Below are positions 44,059-52,395 of a DNA stretch of 64,000 bases, piece after piece. Every line of letters starts with the position of its first letter. Positions within the stretch are counted from its first letter, which is position 1. The notes under the pieces are model-generated. The model saw only the letters and a program-made list of their open reading frames with translations, did no database searches and had not been told where the DNA came from. Source of the stretch: Bergeyella_A cardium (GTDB taxonomy: Bacteria; Bacteroidota; Bacteroidia; Flavobacteriales; Weeksellaceae); the NCBI RefSeq assembly GCF_030012605.2, contig NZ_CP114055.2. The stretch is one strand, 5' to 3'. A program made the position numbers and the translations under genes.

Positions 44059-45320
44059 CACAAGAACCAAAAATATTCCCTTATATAGAACGCCTCCTAC
44101 AAGGCGCTGAAGTGGTATGGAAACCACTGGGAGAGGTAGCAACATTTAGGCGAGGTTCTTTTCCTCAGCCATATACGAAATCTGAATGGTATGGGGGGGA
44201 TAATTCAATGCCTTTTGTGCAAGTTGCTGATATGGAAGATAACAAATTCAATCTTGTTTCTATAACTAAACAAAGAATATCGCAGTTAGCGATGCCTAAA
44301 AGTGTTTTTGTGCCGGAAGGTACAATATTAGTATCTTTACAAGGTACTATTGGCAGAGTCGCTATAACTCAATATGATTCTTATGTAGATAGAACTATAG
44401 CTATATTCACACATATAGATAATGAGGTTGACATAAGATATTTTGCATATCAACTTAAACGTATCTTTGGCATAAAAAAAGAAAATGCAAGGGGAAGCAC
44501 AATAAAAACTATTACAAAGGAAGAGTTTGGCACATTCCAAATCCCCCTCCCTCCTTTTTCTGTCCAGCAAGAGATTGTTCGTATTTTGGACAAGTTCACC
44601 CAGCTGGAGGCGGAGCTGGAGGCGGAGCTGGAGGCGGAGCTGGACTGCCGCAAGCGGCAGTATGAATACTATCGCAATAAGTTATTGACTTTCAATGAGA
44701 TAGGGGGGGGTACTGAGATAGTTTGGAAAACGCTGGGAGAAGTAGGCACTTTTATACGGGGCAATGGATTACAGAAGAAAGACCTCATAACAAGTGGTGT
44801 TCCTGCTATCCATTATGGTCAAATTTATACTTACTATGGGATTTCTGCGGAACAAACAATTTCTTTTGTATCTCCTGAAACAGCTGAAGGACTTAGAAAA
44901 GTAGATTATGGAGACGTGATAATAACAAATACAAGTGAGAATATAGATGACGTAGGGAAAGCTGTTGCCTATTGTGTAAAAGAACAAGGTGTAACAGGAG
45001 GACACGCTACCATTTTTAAACCTTCAGAAAAAATCATAGGTAAATATTTGGTTTATTATACGCAGACAACAGAGTTTTCAAACCAAAAAAGAAAGTACGC
45101 TAAGGGAACCAAAGTGATAGATATATCGGCTAATGACTTAACTAAGATTACCATTCCTCTCCCTCCCCTCTCCGAGCAACAGCGTATTGCCTCTATTCTC
45201 GATAAGTTCGATACTTTGGTCAATTCTATCAGCGAGGGGTTGCCCAAAGAAATTGCCCTGCGCAGAAAACAATACGAGTATTATAGGGAGAGATTATTAA
45301 CTTTTACTAATGACAAATAA
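44055..45320 (+). CDS. hsdS: Type I R-M specificity subunit HsdS (candidate phase-variable)
   Basis: Sets the DNA sequence recognised by the HsdM/HsdR complex. It has two target recognition domains (about residues 20-175 and 225-385), each followed by a conserved helix: LPPFSVQQEIVRILDKFTQL and LPPLSEQQRIASILDKFDTL. Between the halves lies a 12-bp repeat coding ELEA (44601-44648), then a G8 tract (44703-44710). Adding or losing one G there would give a TGA or a TAG within three codons, removing the second TRD. Length (421) fits EcoR124-like HsdS. The start overlaps rhuM. Confidence 0.93.
   Translation: MTQEPKIFPYIERLLQGAEVVWKPLGEVATFRRGSFPQPYTKSEWYGGDNSMPFVQVADMEDNKFNLVSITKQRISQLAMPKSVFVPEGTILVSLQGTIGRVAITQYDSYVDRTIAIFTHIDNEVDIRYFAYQLKRIFGIKKENARGSTIKTITKEEFGTFQIPLPPFSVQQEIVRILDKFTQLEAELEAELEAELDCRKRQYEYYRNKLLTFNEIGGGTEIVWKTLGEVGTFIRGNGLQKKDLITSGVPAIHYGQIYTYYGISAEQTISFVSPETAEGLRKVDYGDVIITNTSENIDDVGKAVAYCVKEQGVTGGHATIFKPSEKIIGKYLVYYTQTTEFSNQKRKYAKGTKVIDISANDLTKITIPLPPLSEQQRIASILDKFDTLVNSISEGLPKEIALRRKQYEYYRERLLTFTNDK
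44193..44199 (+). repeat. G7 homopolymer in hsdS TRD1
   Basis: Seven consecutive G residues in frame (TAT GGG GGG GAT). A +1 slip gives GGA TAA, an immediate stop; a -1 slip gives no near stop. Confidence 0.75.
44601..44648 (+). repeat. 12-bp tandem repeats in the hsdS central region
   Basis: CAGCTGGAGGCG, then GAGCTGGAGGCG twice and a diverged GAGCTGGACTGC; each codes four residues (ELEA/QLEA/ELDC). This is the position of the TAEL repeat in EcoR124I and EcoR124II, whose copy number sets TRD spacing. Confidence 0.9.
44703..44710 (+). repeat. G8 homopolymer between the hsdS halves
   Basis: Eight G residues coding for part of I-G-G-G-T-E. A one-base gain reads GGG TAC TGA; a one-base loss reads GTA CTG AGA TAG. 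Both stop at once. Confidence 0.88.
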
Positions 45321-45325
45321 TAACT

Positions 45326-46426
45326 ATGGGAAAAAAACTTGAAGAAATAGCACAAGAGCTAAAAGATAGTTCTAAAAAAGTACAACTTATCTATGCTTTC
45401 AATGGTGTAGGTAAAACACGTTTGTCTCGTATCTTTAAGGATTTAGTCTCTTCTAAACAAGATGATGATGAAAAAACTCGTTCAAAGATTATTTACTACA
45501 ATGCCTTTACAGAAGACTTATTTTATTGGGATAATGACCTAGAAGAGGATACAAATAGAAAATTAAAAATTCGTCCTAATGGTTTTACTCATTGGGTACT
45601 TGTAGATGAAGGACAAGAAAGGAATATTATCTCTAACTTTCAACGTTATACTAGTAATAAGTTAACACCTCGTTTTAATGAAGATTATAGCGAGGTTAAC
45701 TTCTCTGTAGAAGGAGGTAATGAAACACGATTAGAAAATATAAAGATCTCAAAAGGAGAAGAAAATTGTCTTATTTGGTGTATTTTCTATAGTTTATTAA
45801 AAGAAGTTATTGAGACTTTAAACATTCCTAAAGTAGATGATCGTCCTGTAGAAGGGTTTAATGAGCTAGAATATGTTTTTATAGATGACCCAGTAAGTTC
45901 TTTAGATGAAAATCACTTAATAGAATTAGCTGTAGATATAGCTGATCTCATAAAATCAAGTCAGAATAAGCAATTAAAGTTTATAATTACAACACATAGC
46001 CCTTTATTCTATAATGTATTGTATAACGAACTAAACTCAAAAGCAACTTATATGTTAAGAAAAAATGAAGATGGGACATTTGAATTAGAAGAAAAAGATG
46101 GAGATTCTAATAAAAGTTTTTCCTATCACTTATTTCTAAAGCAGACTATAGAAGATGCTATTCAAACAAAAAGTATTCAAAAATATCATTTCATATTGTT
46201 GAGAAATCTTTACGAAAAAACTGCAAGTTTTTTTGGTTATCCACAATGGTCGCATTTATTACCTGACGAAAAACAAAAATATTACAATAGAATCATTCAG
46301 TATACCAGCCACTCTACTTTATCAAATGAAGCTATTGCAGAACCTACTAACTCTGCAAAGGAAGACTTAAAACTTTTATTTAATCATCTTGTAGGGGATA
46401 AATATTGGAAAGAGGGGCAGCAATGA
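45326..46426 (+). CDS. PrrC-like anticodon nuclease associated with type I R-M
   Basis: A 366-residue protein with an ABC-type NTPase domain and a C-terminal RNase domain. Motifs: Walker A AFNGVGKT (24-31), signature ISKGE (141-145), Walker B VFIDDP (184-189), D-loop SSLDENH, and H-switch TTH (222-224). The C-terminal block LLRNLYEKTASFF holds Arg293 and Glu297, and His329 follows in IQYTSHS. The spacing (+4, +36) equals the Arg320-Glu324-His356 triad described for E. coli PrrC, which cuts tRNA-Lys when phage proteins disarm EcoprrI. The gene lies between hsdS and hsdR, exactly as prrC does. The tRNA target is not predictable here. Confidence 0.85.
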   Translation: MGKKLEEIAQELKDSSKKVQLIYAFNGVGKTRLSRIFKDLVSSKQDDDEKTRSKIIYYNAFTEDLFYWDNDLEEDTNRKLKIRPNGFTHWVLVDEGQERNIISNFQRYTSNKLTPRFNEDYSEVNFSVEGGNETRLENIKISKGEENCLIWCIFYSLLKEVIETLNIPKVDDRPVEGFNELEYVFIDDPVSSLDENHLIELAVDIADLIKSSQNKQLKFIITTHSPLFYNVLYNELNSKATYMLRKNEDGTFELEEKDGDSNKSFSYHLFLKQTIEDAIQTKSIQKYHFILLRNLYEKTASFFGYPQWSHLLPDEKQKYYNRIIQYTSHSTLSNEAIAEPTNSAKEDLKLLFNHLVGDKYWKEGQQ

Positions 46427-46516
46427 TAGCATACAATTTCTTACAAGTGTAAATGCAAAATATACCTTCAAGAAAGAATAAGCAAGTTTTGCCCCTAAAT
46501 AAGCAAGTTTTTAAGA

Positions 46517-49500
46517 ATGAATTACAACACTATCGCCGAAACACAAAACTACATCGTTTTAGAAAATTATACTAAACTCTCTAAAGTGAGCGAAGCTCCT
46601 GATACTTACCAAAGTGAAAATGCGTTAGAACGCGAATTTATAGAGGATTTGGTAGAACAAGGCTATGAATACCTTCCGCAGCTTACTACCCCCGCCGCAC
46701 TCTTGAATAATGTGCGCACGCAGCTGCAAAACCTCAACAGCGTAACCTTTTCCGATGCCGAATGGGCGCGCTTTGTAGAGGAATATTTAGATGCCCCCAG
46801 CGATAACTTGGTAGAAAAATCACGCAAACTGCACCGCGATTATATCTACGACTTTGTGTTCGACGATGGACATATACAAAATATCTATTTGGTTGATAAG
46901 AAAAATATCATTCGTAATAAAGTACAAGTAATCAACCAGTTCGAACAGAAAGGTTCTCACGCCAATCGTTACGATGTAACTATCTTAGTAAATGGCTTGC
47001 CCTTAGTGCAAATCGAACTCAAAAAACGAGGGGTGGCTATCCGTGAGGCGTTCAACCAAGTGCATCGCTATAGCAAGGAGAGTTTCAACAGCGAGAGTTC
47101 ATTGTACAAATACTTGCAACTATTTGTCATTTCCAACGGTACCGATACCCGCTATTTTGCCAACACCGTAAAGCGCAATAAAAACAGCTTCGACTTTACG
47201 ATGAATTGGGCAAGAGCTGATAATTCTCTTATACGTGACCTGAAGGATTTTACCGCTACCTTCTTTCAGAAAAACACTTTGTTACAGGTGCTACTCACCT
47301 ATTCGGTGCTTGATGTAAGCGACACACTATTAGTGATGCGCCCCTACCAAATAGCCGCTACCGAACGGCTGCTCTGGAAGATAAAAAGCGCCTATCAAGC
47401 CAAGCGCTGGAGCTCTCTCGAGGGAGGTGGTTATATATGGCACACTACAGGTTCGGGCAAAACGCTCACCAGCTTTAAAGCGGCACAACTGGCTACCCAG
47501 CTCGATTTTATCGATAAAGTGTTCTTTGTGGTAGACCGCAAAGATTTGGATTATCAAACGATGAAGGAGTACCAACGCTTTTCGCCCGATAGTGTAAATG
47601 GCTCAGGTAGTACTGCCGGACTCAAACAGAATTTAAACAAGAACGACCATAAAATTATCGTTACTACTATCCAGAAACTCAATAACCTGATGAGGAGCGA
47701 AGAGCACTTGCCGGTATACGACCAGCAAGTTGTTTTCATCTTCGATGAGGCACACCGTTCCCAATTTGGTGAAGCGCAAAAGAACCTTAAAAAGAAATTC
47801 AAGAAGTACTACCAATTTGGTTTTACAGGCACCCCTATTTTCCCCGACAATGCCTTGGGCAGCGAAACCACTGCCAGCGTGTTTGGTCGCGAACTGCACG
47901 CCTACGTAATTACCGATGCCATTCGCGATGAAAAAGTACTGAAATTCAAAGTAGATTACAACGATGTACGTCCGCAATTTAAGGGTATAGAAACCGAGCA
48001 AGATGAAGCCAAACTCAGTGCTGCCGAAAACAAACGCCTCTTGCTACACCCCGAACGTATTAGGGAAATATCTACGTACATTTTGCGCAATTTCCGCCTC
48101 AAAACCCACAGAAATGAGGGTAGTAATAAGGGCTTCAATGCGATGTTTGCCGTTAGCAGTGTAGAGGCTGCCAAATGCTACTACCAAGAGCTCAACGCTT
48201 TGCAAAAAAATAGCGACCGACCGCTCAAGATAGCGACTATCTTTTCTTATGCTGCCAATGAAGAACAGAATGCTATAGGCGACATTACTGACGAAACTTT
48301 CGAACCTTCCGCTATGGATGTCAGTGCCAAAGAGTTTTTGGAAAAAGTCATTGCCGACTACAACGCGATGTTCAAGACCAATTTTTCTCTGGAAAGCAAT
48401 TCGTTTGAAAACTACTACCGCGACTTAAGCAACCGAGTGAAAAGTCAAGAAATAGACCTGCTGATCGTGGTAGGCATGTTCCTCACCGGCTTTGATGCCC
48501 CTATGCTCAATACCCTATTTGTGGATAAGAACTTGCGCTATCACGGCCTTTTGCAGGCTTTCTCGCGTACCAATCGCATCTATAACAGCACCAAGAGCTT
48601 TGGCAACATCGTTACTTTCCGCGATTTGGAGCAACCCACCGTCGATACCATTACTCTTTTTGGTGATAAGAGCACCAAGAACGTCATCCTCGAAAAGAGT
48701 TACCAAGAGTATTTGGACGGCTTTACCGACATCATTACCGGAAAGGCCTGCCGTGGTTATAACGAAATCGTGAAAGAGTTGCAAGAACAATTCCCCGACC
48801 CCGATGAGATCCATACTTCGGCCGACAAAAAAGCCTTTGTAAAGCTCTTCGGAGAATACCTACAGGTGGAAAATATTTTGCAAAACTATGATGAGTTTGC
48901 CCATCTCAAAGCACTGCAAACCATTGATAAGAACGACCCCGAAGCCCTCAAAACCTTTGCTAAAGAGCATTTCCTTACCGAAGAACAAGTAGCCGCTATG
49001 GTACAATTGGATGTACTCAAGGAGCGATTGGTACAAGACTATAAATCCACTTACAACGATATACGCGATTGGATAAGTAGGGAGCGTGAGAATGAGGCGC
49101 AAGAAAAACAACTTATAGACTGGGAAGAAGTGGTCTTTGAAGTAGACTTGCTCAAGTCGCAAGAGATAGACCTCGATTACATACTCGGACTGATCTTAGA
49201 ACACCACAAAAAGAACCGAAACAAAGAGGCTTTGGTAGACGAAGTACGCCGTATCATTAGGGCAAGCATAGGCAACCGAGCCAAGGAGAGTCTCATCGTG
49301 GATTTTATCAATGAAACCAATTTGGACACGATTAAGGACAAACCGAGCATCATCGCGGCTTTCTTCACCTACGCCCAAGCGCGACAAAGAGAAGAAGCCA
49401 ATGCCCTTATTGTGGAGGAACATCTAAACGAAGAGGCCACCAAGCGCTACATACAGCTCTCCCTAAGGCGAGGACTCGCTAGCGAAAATGGCACCGACCT

Positions 49501-49621
49501 CAATAGCATTTTGCCGAAGATGAGTCCGCTAAACCCTGAGTATCGCACCAAGAAACAGACGGTCTTCCGCAGAATAGCCGCTTTTGTAGAGAAATATAAG
49601 GGCGTAGGAGGTGAGCTGTAA
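46517..49621 (+). CDS. hsdR: Type I restriction endonuclease subunit HsdR
   Basis: The motor and nuclease subunit (1034 residues, close to EcoR124I). The N-terminal nuclease has a PD-(D/E)xK pattern: RYDVTILVNG and LVQIELKKRG. The SF2 helicase shows HTTGSGKTLTS (Walker A), FIFDEAHRSQFG (DEAH), FGFTGTPIF and FLTGFDAPMLNT (later motifs). A long helical C-terminal part follows. It lies 90 bases after the PrrC-like gene; that gap holds two short AATAAGCAAGTTTT direct repeats and no gene. It is the last gene of the operon. Confidence 0.96.
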   Translation: MNYNTIAETQNYIVLENYTKLSKVSEAPDTYQSENALEREFIEDLVEQGYEYLPQLTTPAALLNNVRTQLQNLNSVTFSDAEWARFVEEYLDAPSDNLVEKSRKLHRDYIYDFVFDDGHIQNIYLVDKKNIIRNKVQVINQFEQKGSHANRYDVTILVNGLPLVQIELKKRGVAIREAFNQVHRYSKESFNSESSLYKYLQLFVISNGTDTRYFANTVKRNKNSFDFTMNWARADNSLIRDLKDFTATFFQKNTLLQVLLTYSVLDVSDTLLVMRPYQIAATERLLWKIKSAYQAKRWSSLEGGGYIWHTTGSGKTLTSFKAAQLATQLDFIDKVFFVVDRKDLDYQTMKEYQRFSPDSVNGSGSTAGLKQNLNKNDHKIIVTTIQKLNNLMRSEEHLPVYDQQVVFIFDEAHRSQFGEAQKNLKKKFKKYYQFGFTGTPIFPDNALGSETTASVFGRELHAYVITDAIRDEKVLKFKVDYNDVRPQFKGIETEQDEAKLSAAENKRLLLHPERIREISTYILRNFRLKTHRNEGSNKGFNAMFAVSSVEAAKCYYQELNALQKNSDRPLKIATIFSYAANEEQNAIGDITDETFEPSAMDVSAKEFLEKVIADYNAMFKTNFSLESNSFENYYRDLSNRVKSQEIDLLIVVGMFLTGFDAPMLNTLFVDKNLRYHGLLQAFSRTNRIYNSTKSFGNIVTFRDLEQPTVDTITLFGDKSTKNVILEKSYQEYLDGFTDIITGKACRGYNEIVKELQEQFPDPDEIHTSADKKAFVKLFGEYLQVENILQNYDEFAHLKALQTIDKNDPEALKTFAKEHFLTEEQVAAMVQLDVLKERLVQDYKSTYNDIRDWISRERENEAQEKQLIDWEEVVFEVDLLKSQEIDLDYILGLILEHHKKNRNKEALVDEVRRIIRASIGNRAKESLIVDFINETNLDTIKDKPSIIAAFFTYAQARQREEANALIVEEHLNEEATKRYIQLSLRRGLASENGTDLNSILPKMSPLNPEYRTKKQTVFRRIAAFVEKYKGVGGEL

Positions 49622-49637
49622 CCAATGAAAACTATTC

Positions 49638-49773
49638 GTTATGTTGAATTAGCTTTCCCATTTTTTATTATATTTGCAACCTGATTTTGAATCTATATTT
49701 GTAAGTGTATGCATACTTATATTTCTGAGTGTAAATATATAAGACGACTAAACTTGCTAATGAAAAAATAGAA
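49638..49773. repeat. Duplicated segment, left copy
   Basis: Contains TTATGTTGAATTAGC and TATTTCTGAGTGTAAATATA, repeated with changes at 50308-50469. The copies flank the broken antirepressor gene. Confidence 0.75.
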
Positions 49774-50184
49774 CTTGGATACGGCTATCAAATCACCTTT
49801 GAGAAGATTAGCACGAATAAGATCAAATAATTCTAACTGTAGATCCTTGTTATTATTATTCACTAGAAGTAGCTTAGCTTGTAGGGCTATCTTTTCGATT
49901 TCTATAAAGTATCTACATGCTTGTTTTCCTTTCTCTGTTTTTTCTACCATAGAAAGCTCTTTTGTCATATCAAGGGTCAAAGTGTATTCTTTTAAGGCCT
50001 CCGTTGGAGTTTTCGCCAATTTGGGCGAAAACCTCATAGTCTTGATTTACTATAAATTCATATTCATCTATACGACCTTTTATCCAATTAGAAAAATCTC
50101 TACCCACCTCTAAGAATTGATGGAGTTCTCTAGCAAAGACGGCCTTTTAGCCTTCTTTTTCGATTATTTTATAAGCTCATTCAT
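49717..50184 (-). pseudogene. AntA/AntB-type phage antirepressor, degenerate
   Basis: On the minus strand the sequence reads MNELIKIIEKEG, then a stop, then KAVFARELHQFLEVGRDF, SNWIKGRIDEYEF and VFAQIGENSNGG, and after a frameshift near an A4 run KEYTLTLDMTKELSMVEKTE and KGKQACRYFIEIEK. This is the AntA/AntB N-terminal domain followed by its partner segment. It carries an in-frame stop (after 12 residues) and a frameshift, so it is a pseudogene. A shorter relic of the same gene is visible near 50270-50300. Confidence 0.8.
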
Positions 50185-50307
50185 TGTTCTGTTTTCTTCT
50201 ATTTTTCTATATTATCCAAAAGGAGGTGTGAAAAAACAGCCTGAATTTTGTCCATTATACCATTATTGTTAATCCTAGTTTTCACCAAAATGGGGGAAAA
50301 CATACTT

Positions 50308-50469
50308 ATGTTGAATTGGCGCCTAATTTTTTCTATAATATTGCAAGTTTTCATTTTTTTCATTACATTTGCAACCAGATTTAAATCTATATTTGTAAGT
50401 ATATATATACTTATATTTCTGAGTGTAAATATATAAGACAACCAAACTTGCTAATGGAAAAATAGAAAT
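50308..50469. repeat. Duplicated segment, right copy
   Basis: A diverged copy of 49638-49773, including CTATATTTGTAAGT and CTGAGTGTAAATATATAAGAC. Upstream (50277-50300) lies TTTTCACCAAAATGGGGGAA, similar to part of the antirepressor gene, so the duplication included that gene. The gap 50185-50627 has no intact gene. Confidence 0.7.
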
Positions 50470-50627
50470 TGTCTTATATAAAACCATAAAAATACAGTGC
50501 AAATACTTGATTTGCACTATATTTTTAACTATAAACTGAGTATATAATCGAGTATTTTTATTGGAGATTGACCAAGATATTAAAATGTAAGTTGTTGATT
50601 ATCATGGTTTGTCTTAGCGAGATTTAA

Positions 50628-50677
50628 ATTCATAACCCAAAGGTCACGGGTTCAAGTCCCGTCTTCGCTACAAAATG
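50628..50677 (+). other. attR (tRNA-Met 3' half copy)
   Basis: 49 of 50 bases identical to 39455-39504. The sequence 5' of it does not complete a tRNA, so it is not a gene. Confidence 0.9.
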
Positions 50678-50687
50678 TAAGAGAATT

Positions 50688-50720
50688 AAAAGCAGAATCA
50701 TCAATCGGTTCTGCTTTTTT
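50688..50720 (+). terminator. Terminator distal to attR (probable original tRNA-Met terminator)
   Basis: AAAAGCAGAA pairs with TTCTGCTTTT across an 11-base loop, followed by U residues. It lies 10 bases past attR, where the tRNA terminator would have been before integration. Confidence 0.75.
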
Positions 50721-50803
50721 CTTACAAGAAAAAAAAAACTCTGTTCTTTTACATAATTTTCTTCCCTTTACCATTCTAAAATATATATTCTCAATACCCA
50801 TTA

Positions 50804-52342
50804 TTAACCAGAAGACGACCAAAAGTCCCTATCTAAACTACGATATTGGATCGCTTCGGCAATGTGGGAAGAGGTTATTTGCTCGGAGGAGCTGAGGTCG
50901 GCTATGGTACGGGCTACTTTCAGGATTCTATCGTAGGCTCTTGCGGAGAGGTTCAGGCGGTTCATTGCGGTTTTTATAAGGAGCTCGGAGGCTTGGTCTA
51001 ATGCACAGTACCGCTCTATCTCCCTTCTACCCATCTGGGCATTGTAGTGTATATCGGCTTTTGAGAACCGCTCCTGCTGAATCTGCCTTGCGCGGAGCAC
51101 TCGGCGGCGAATTTCCTCACTAGTCTCGGTTTTCCGCTTATCGGAGAGCTGCTCAAACTCCACCTTTGGCACTTCGATATGTATATCTATACGGTCGAGC
51201 AAGGGACCAGAGAGTTTATTAATATACCGCTGCATCTCGGCTGGGGAAGAGGTATTGTTGGGGTCATCTGGGAAGAAACCGCTCGGGCTGGGGTTCATAC
51301 TGGCAACGAGCATAAAACTCGCAGGATAGTTTATGGTAAAGCGAGCTCGGGAGATGGTCACCATTCTATCTTCGAGGGGTTGTCTCATTACCTCAAGAAC
51401 GGAGCGCTTAAACTCTGGCATTTCATCTAAAAAGAGAACGCCATTATGCGCCAGAGATATCTCACCAGGCTGAGGATAACTACCCCCACCCACCAATGCT
51501 ACATCTGAGATGGTATGATGAGGAGACCTGTAAGGGCGAGTCGTCATAAGGGAAGTTTCCGTACCCATCTTGCCTGCTACGGAGTGTATTTTTGTGGTTT
51601 CCAAGGCTTCTTCCAAGCTGAGAGGAGGGAGAATGCTTGGGATACGCTTTGCGAGCATCGTCTTTCCACTGCCTGGCGGACCTATCAAAATAATATTATG
51701 CCCTCCCGCAGCAGCTACTTCTATCGCTCTCTTGGCGGATTCCTGCCCCTTTACATCGGAAAAATCTATGGAGAAATCCTGCGCTTTGCCCTCAAATTCT
51801 TCCTGAATATTGAGTACGGTAGAGCTAAGGACATTAGTGCCATTAAAGAAATGAATAACCTCTAATATATTCTCCACTCCATAGACTTCCAAGCCCTGTA
51901 CTATGGCGGCTTCTCGGGTATTCTGTTTGGGGAGAATAATTCCCTTAAAGCCCTCTTCCTTCGCCTGAATGGCAATGGGGAGAACGCCTTTTATCGGTTG
52001 TAATGTACCATCAAGGGAGAGCTCTCCCATAATGATATAGTCGCTGATATCCTCTGCTTTTATCTGCCCCGATGCCGCAAGAATCCCAATAGCAATGCTC
52101 ACATCATAGGCAGAGCCCTCTTTCCTAAGGTCGGCAGGAGCCATATTAATGGTAATCTTCTTACCTGGCAGCTTGTAGCCATTGTTTTTGAGAGCTGCAG
52201 AGATCCTGTAACTGCTCTCCTTTATCGCATTATCGGGCAAGCCCACCAAATGATAGCCCACTCCTTGATCTACATTCACCTCTATTGTTATGGTTTGTGC
52301 CGATACGCCGTATATAGCACTGCCGTATACCTTAACTAACAT
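50804..52342 (-). CDS. YifB/ComM-family Mg-chelatase-like AAA ATPase
   Basis: A 512-residue ATPase related to ComM, which drives branch migration during natural transformation. N-terminal Lon-protease-like domain: MLVKVYGSAIYGVSAQ, then VGLPDNAIKESSYRIS and INMAPADLRKEGSAYDV. The AAA core has Walker A IGPPGSGKTMLAKR, Walker B GVLFLDEMPEF and the sensor RFTINYPASFMLVASMNPSP. The C-terminal domain has ARAYDRILKVARTIADL. It is downstream of the metH half gene by 53 bases. Confidence 0.92.
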   Translation of the reverse strand: MLVKVYGSAIYGVSAQTITIEVNVDQGVGYHLVGLPDNAIKESSYRISAALKNNGYKLPGKKITINMAPADLRKEGSAYDVSIAIGILAASGQIKAEDISDYIIMGELSLDGTLQPIKGVLPIAIQAKEEGFKGIILPKQNTREAAIVQGLEVYGVENILEVIHFFNGTNVLSSTVLNIQEEFEGKAQDFSIDFSDVKGQESAKRAIEVAAAGGHNIILIGPPGSGKTMLAKRIPSILPPLSLEEALETTKIHSVAGKMGTETSLMTTRPYRSPHHTISDVALVGGGSYPQPGEISLAHNGVLFLDEMPEFKRSVLEVMRQPLEDRMVTISRARFTINYPASFMLVASMNPSPSGFFPDDPNNTSSPAEMQRYINKLSGPLLDRIDIHIEVPKVEFEQLSDKRKTETSEEIRRRVLRARQIQQERFSKADIHYNAQMGRREIERYCALDQASELLIKTAMNRLNLSARAYDRILKVARTIADLSSSEQITSSHIAEAIQYRSLDRDFWSSSG

Positions 52343-52395
52343 AATAAAATTTTGGTTAAAGGTAAGAATATTTCCAAAACAGGGATTAAAATCAA

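Larger units (their letters stand above)
39455..50677. mobile_element. Genomic island in tRNA-Met carrying a type I R-M/anticodon-nuclease operon
   Basis: An 11.2-kb element bounded by direct repeats of 50 bp (39455-39504 and 50628-50677, one mismatch) derived from the tRNA-Met 3' half. It contains a tyrosine integrase next to attL, a 33-bp repeat array, two long inverted repeats, hsdM, rhuM, hsdS, prrC-like and hsdR, and a broken antirepressor gene. No replication, conjugation or capsid genes are seen, so it is a small mobilisable or satellite-like island rather than an ICE or a phage. Confidence 0.88.

Noticed and set aside
45326..46426. A simple DUF/AAA ATPase of an Abi or OLD type
   Set aside because: The ATPase signature alone would allow it, but the triad spacing and hsdS-hsdR location fit PrrC better.
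49775..50113. A plus-strand ORF of 112 residues
   Set aside because: It is antisense to the antirepressor pseudogene; its residues match no protein pattern.
50600..50677. A second tRNA-Met gene
   Set aside because: Only the 3' half matches; the 5' side has no acceptor or D arm. It is attR.
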